The position numbers and the translations under genes were made by a program. DNA of 64,000 nt from Caenibacillus caldisaponilyticus (GTDB lineage Bacteria > Bacillota > Bacilli > Bacillales > Sporolactobacillaceae), in contig NZ_BDDQ01000006.1 in assembly GCF_002003465.1 (NCBI RefSeq), positions 62,001 to 126,000 on the forward strand, given 5' to 3'. Below, piece by piece: positions 63,933-64,000 of the stretch (positions are counted from its first letter, which is position 1; each line of letters starts with the position of its first letter). Under the pieces are notes generated by a model that did not search any database, had not been told where the DNA came from, and was given only the letters and a program-made list of their open reading frames with translations.

Positions 63933-64000
63933 ATGGGTTGGATGTCAAGTTTCAAAAAATTTTTCGATCTCGATGATGAAATGGATATGATGGAGCAAGA
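63933..64000 (+). CDS. sepF: Cell division protein SepF (5' part, cut by window end)
   Basis: ATG at 63933 with AAAGGAG 9 nt upstream opens a frame reading MGWMSSFKKFFDLDDEMDMM... to the end of the window. The amphipathic N-terminal helix followed by an acidic stretch is what SepF has as its membrane anchor, and the position after ylmE is that of B. subtilis ylmF (sepF). SepF assembles into rings that bundle FtsZ filaments. The body of the protein is outside the window. Confidence 0.8.
   Translation, partial: MGWMSSFKKFFDLDDEMDMMEQ

Overview
This window is a chromosomal stretch of an endospore-forming, Gram-positive bacterium of the Bacillaceae type. The evidence is gene content and order: it follows the Bacillus subtilis yktB-yktC, ylaF-ylaN-ftsW-pycA, ctaABCDEF, ylbC-ylbQ, bshC and mraZ-to-ylmF neighbourhoods almost gene for gene. 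It carries bacillithiol synthesis (bshC), caa3-type cytochrome oxidase genes, and the sporulation genes spoVD, spoVE, spoIIGA, sigE, sigG, gerR, ylbD and ylbJ. Base composition is well above that of B. subtilis, and GTG and TTG starts are frequent. This would suit a moderately GC-rich, perhaps thermophilic member of the family, but I cannot name the genus. I saw no tRNA, rRNA, insertion sequence, phage gene or CRISPR array.

Layout. Positions 1-3.8 kb: a nitronate monooxygenase-like flavoenzyme, YktB, a small helical protein, an inositol-phosphatase-family enzyme and the 56-residue membrane protein YlaF. 3.9-13.4 kb: TypA, YlaH, YlaI, lipoprotein YlaJ, YlaL, YlaN, FtsW and pyruvate carboxylase. 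13.5-19.8 kb: divergent heme A synthase (ctaA) and the ctaBCDEF run for heme O synthesis and the four caa3 oxidase subunits. 20-33.7 kb: an acetyltransferase, a YugN-like protein, then the ylb region (CAP protein, amidohydrolase, coat protein, RicF, RNA methyltransferase RsmD behind a structured leader, CoaD, YlbJ-YlbN, L32, GerR, YlbP). 33.9-37.2 kb: a three-gene acyl-CoA carboxylase operon set between ylbP and ylbQ. 37.3-39.9 kb: ketopantoate-reductase-like YlbQ and BshC.

40-59 kb is the division and cell wall cluster: mraZ, rsmH, ftsL, pbpB, spoVD, murE, murF, mraY, murD, spoVE, murG, murB, divIB, ftsA, ftsZ. It covers the cytoplasmic and lipid-linked steps of peptidoglycan precursor synthesis, the vegetative and sporulation-specific polymerase/transpeptidase proteins, and the FtsZ ring. 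59-62 kb holds spoIIGA, sigE and sigG, the early mother-cell protease/sigma pair and the late forespore sigma. The window ends with ylmC, ylmD, ylmE and the first codons of sepF.

Relative to B. subtilis, several genes are missing from their usual places: ylaK, ylaM, ctaG, ylbA, ylbB, ylbE, ylxW, ylxX and sbp. Nothing here looks like a wholly new system. The least explained items are the multi-hairpin RNA before rsmD (probably the ylbH leader), a 44-codon ORF with a strong ribosome site between spoIIGA and sigE, an inverted repeat around the ylbP promoter region, and a 15-bp tandem duplication upstream of ftsW.
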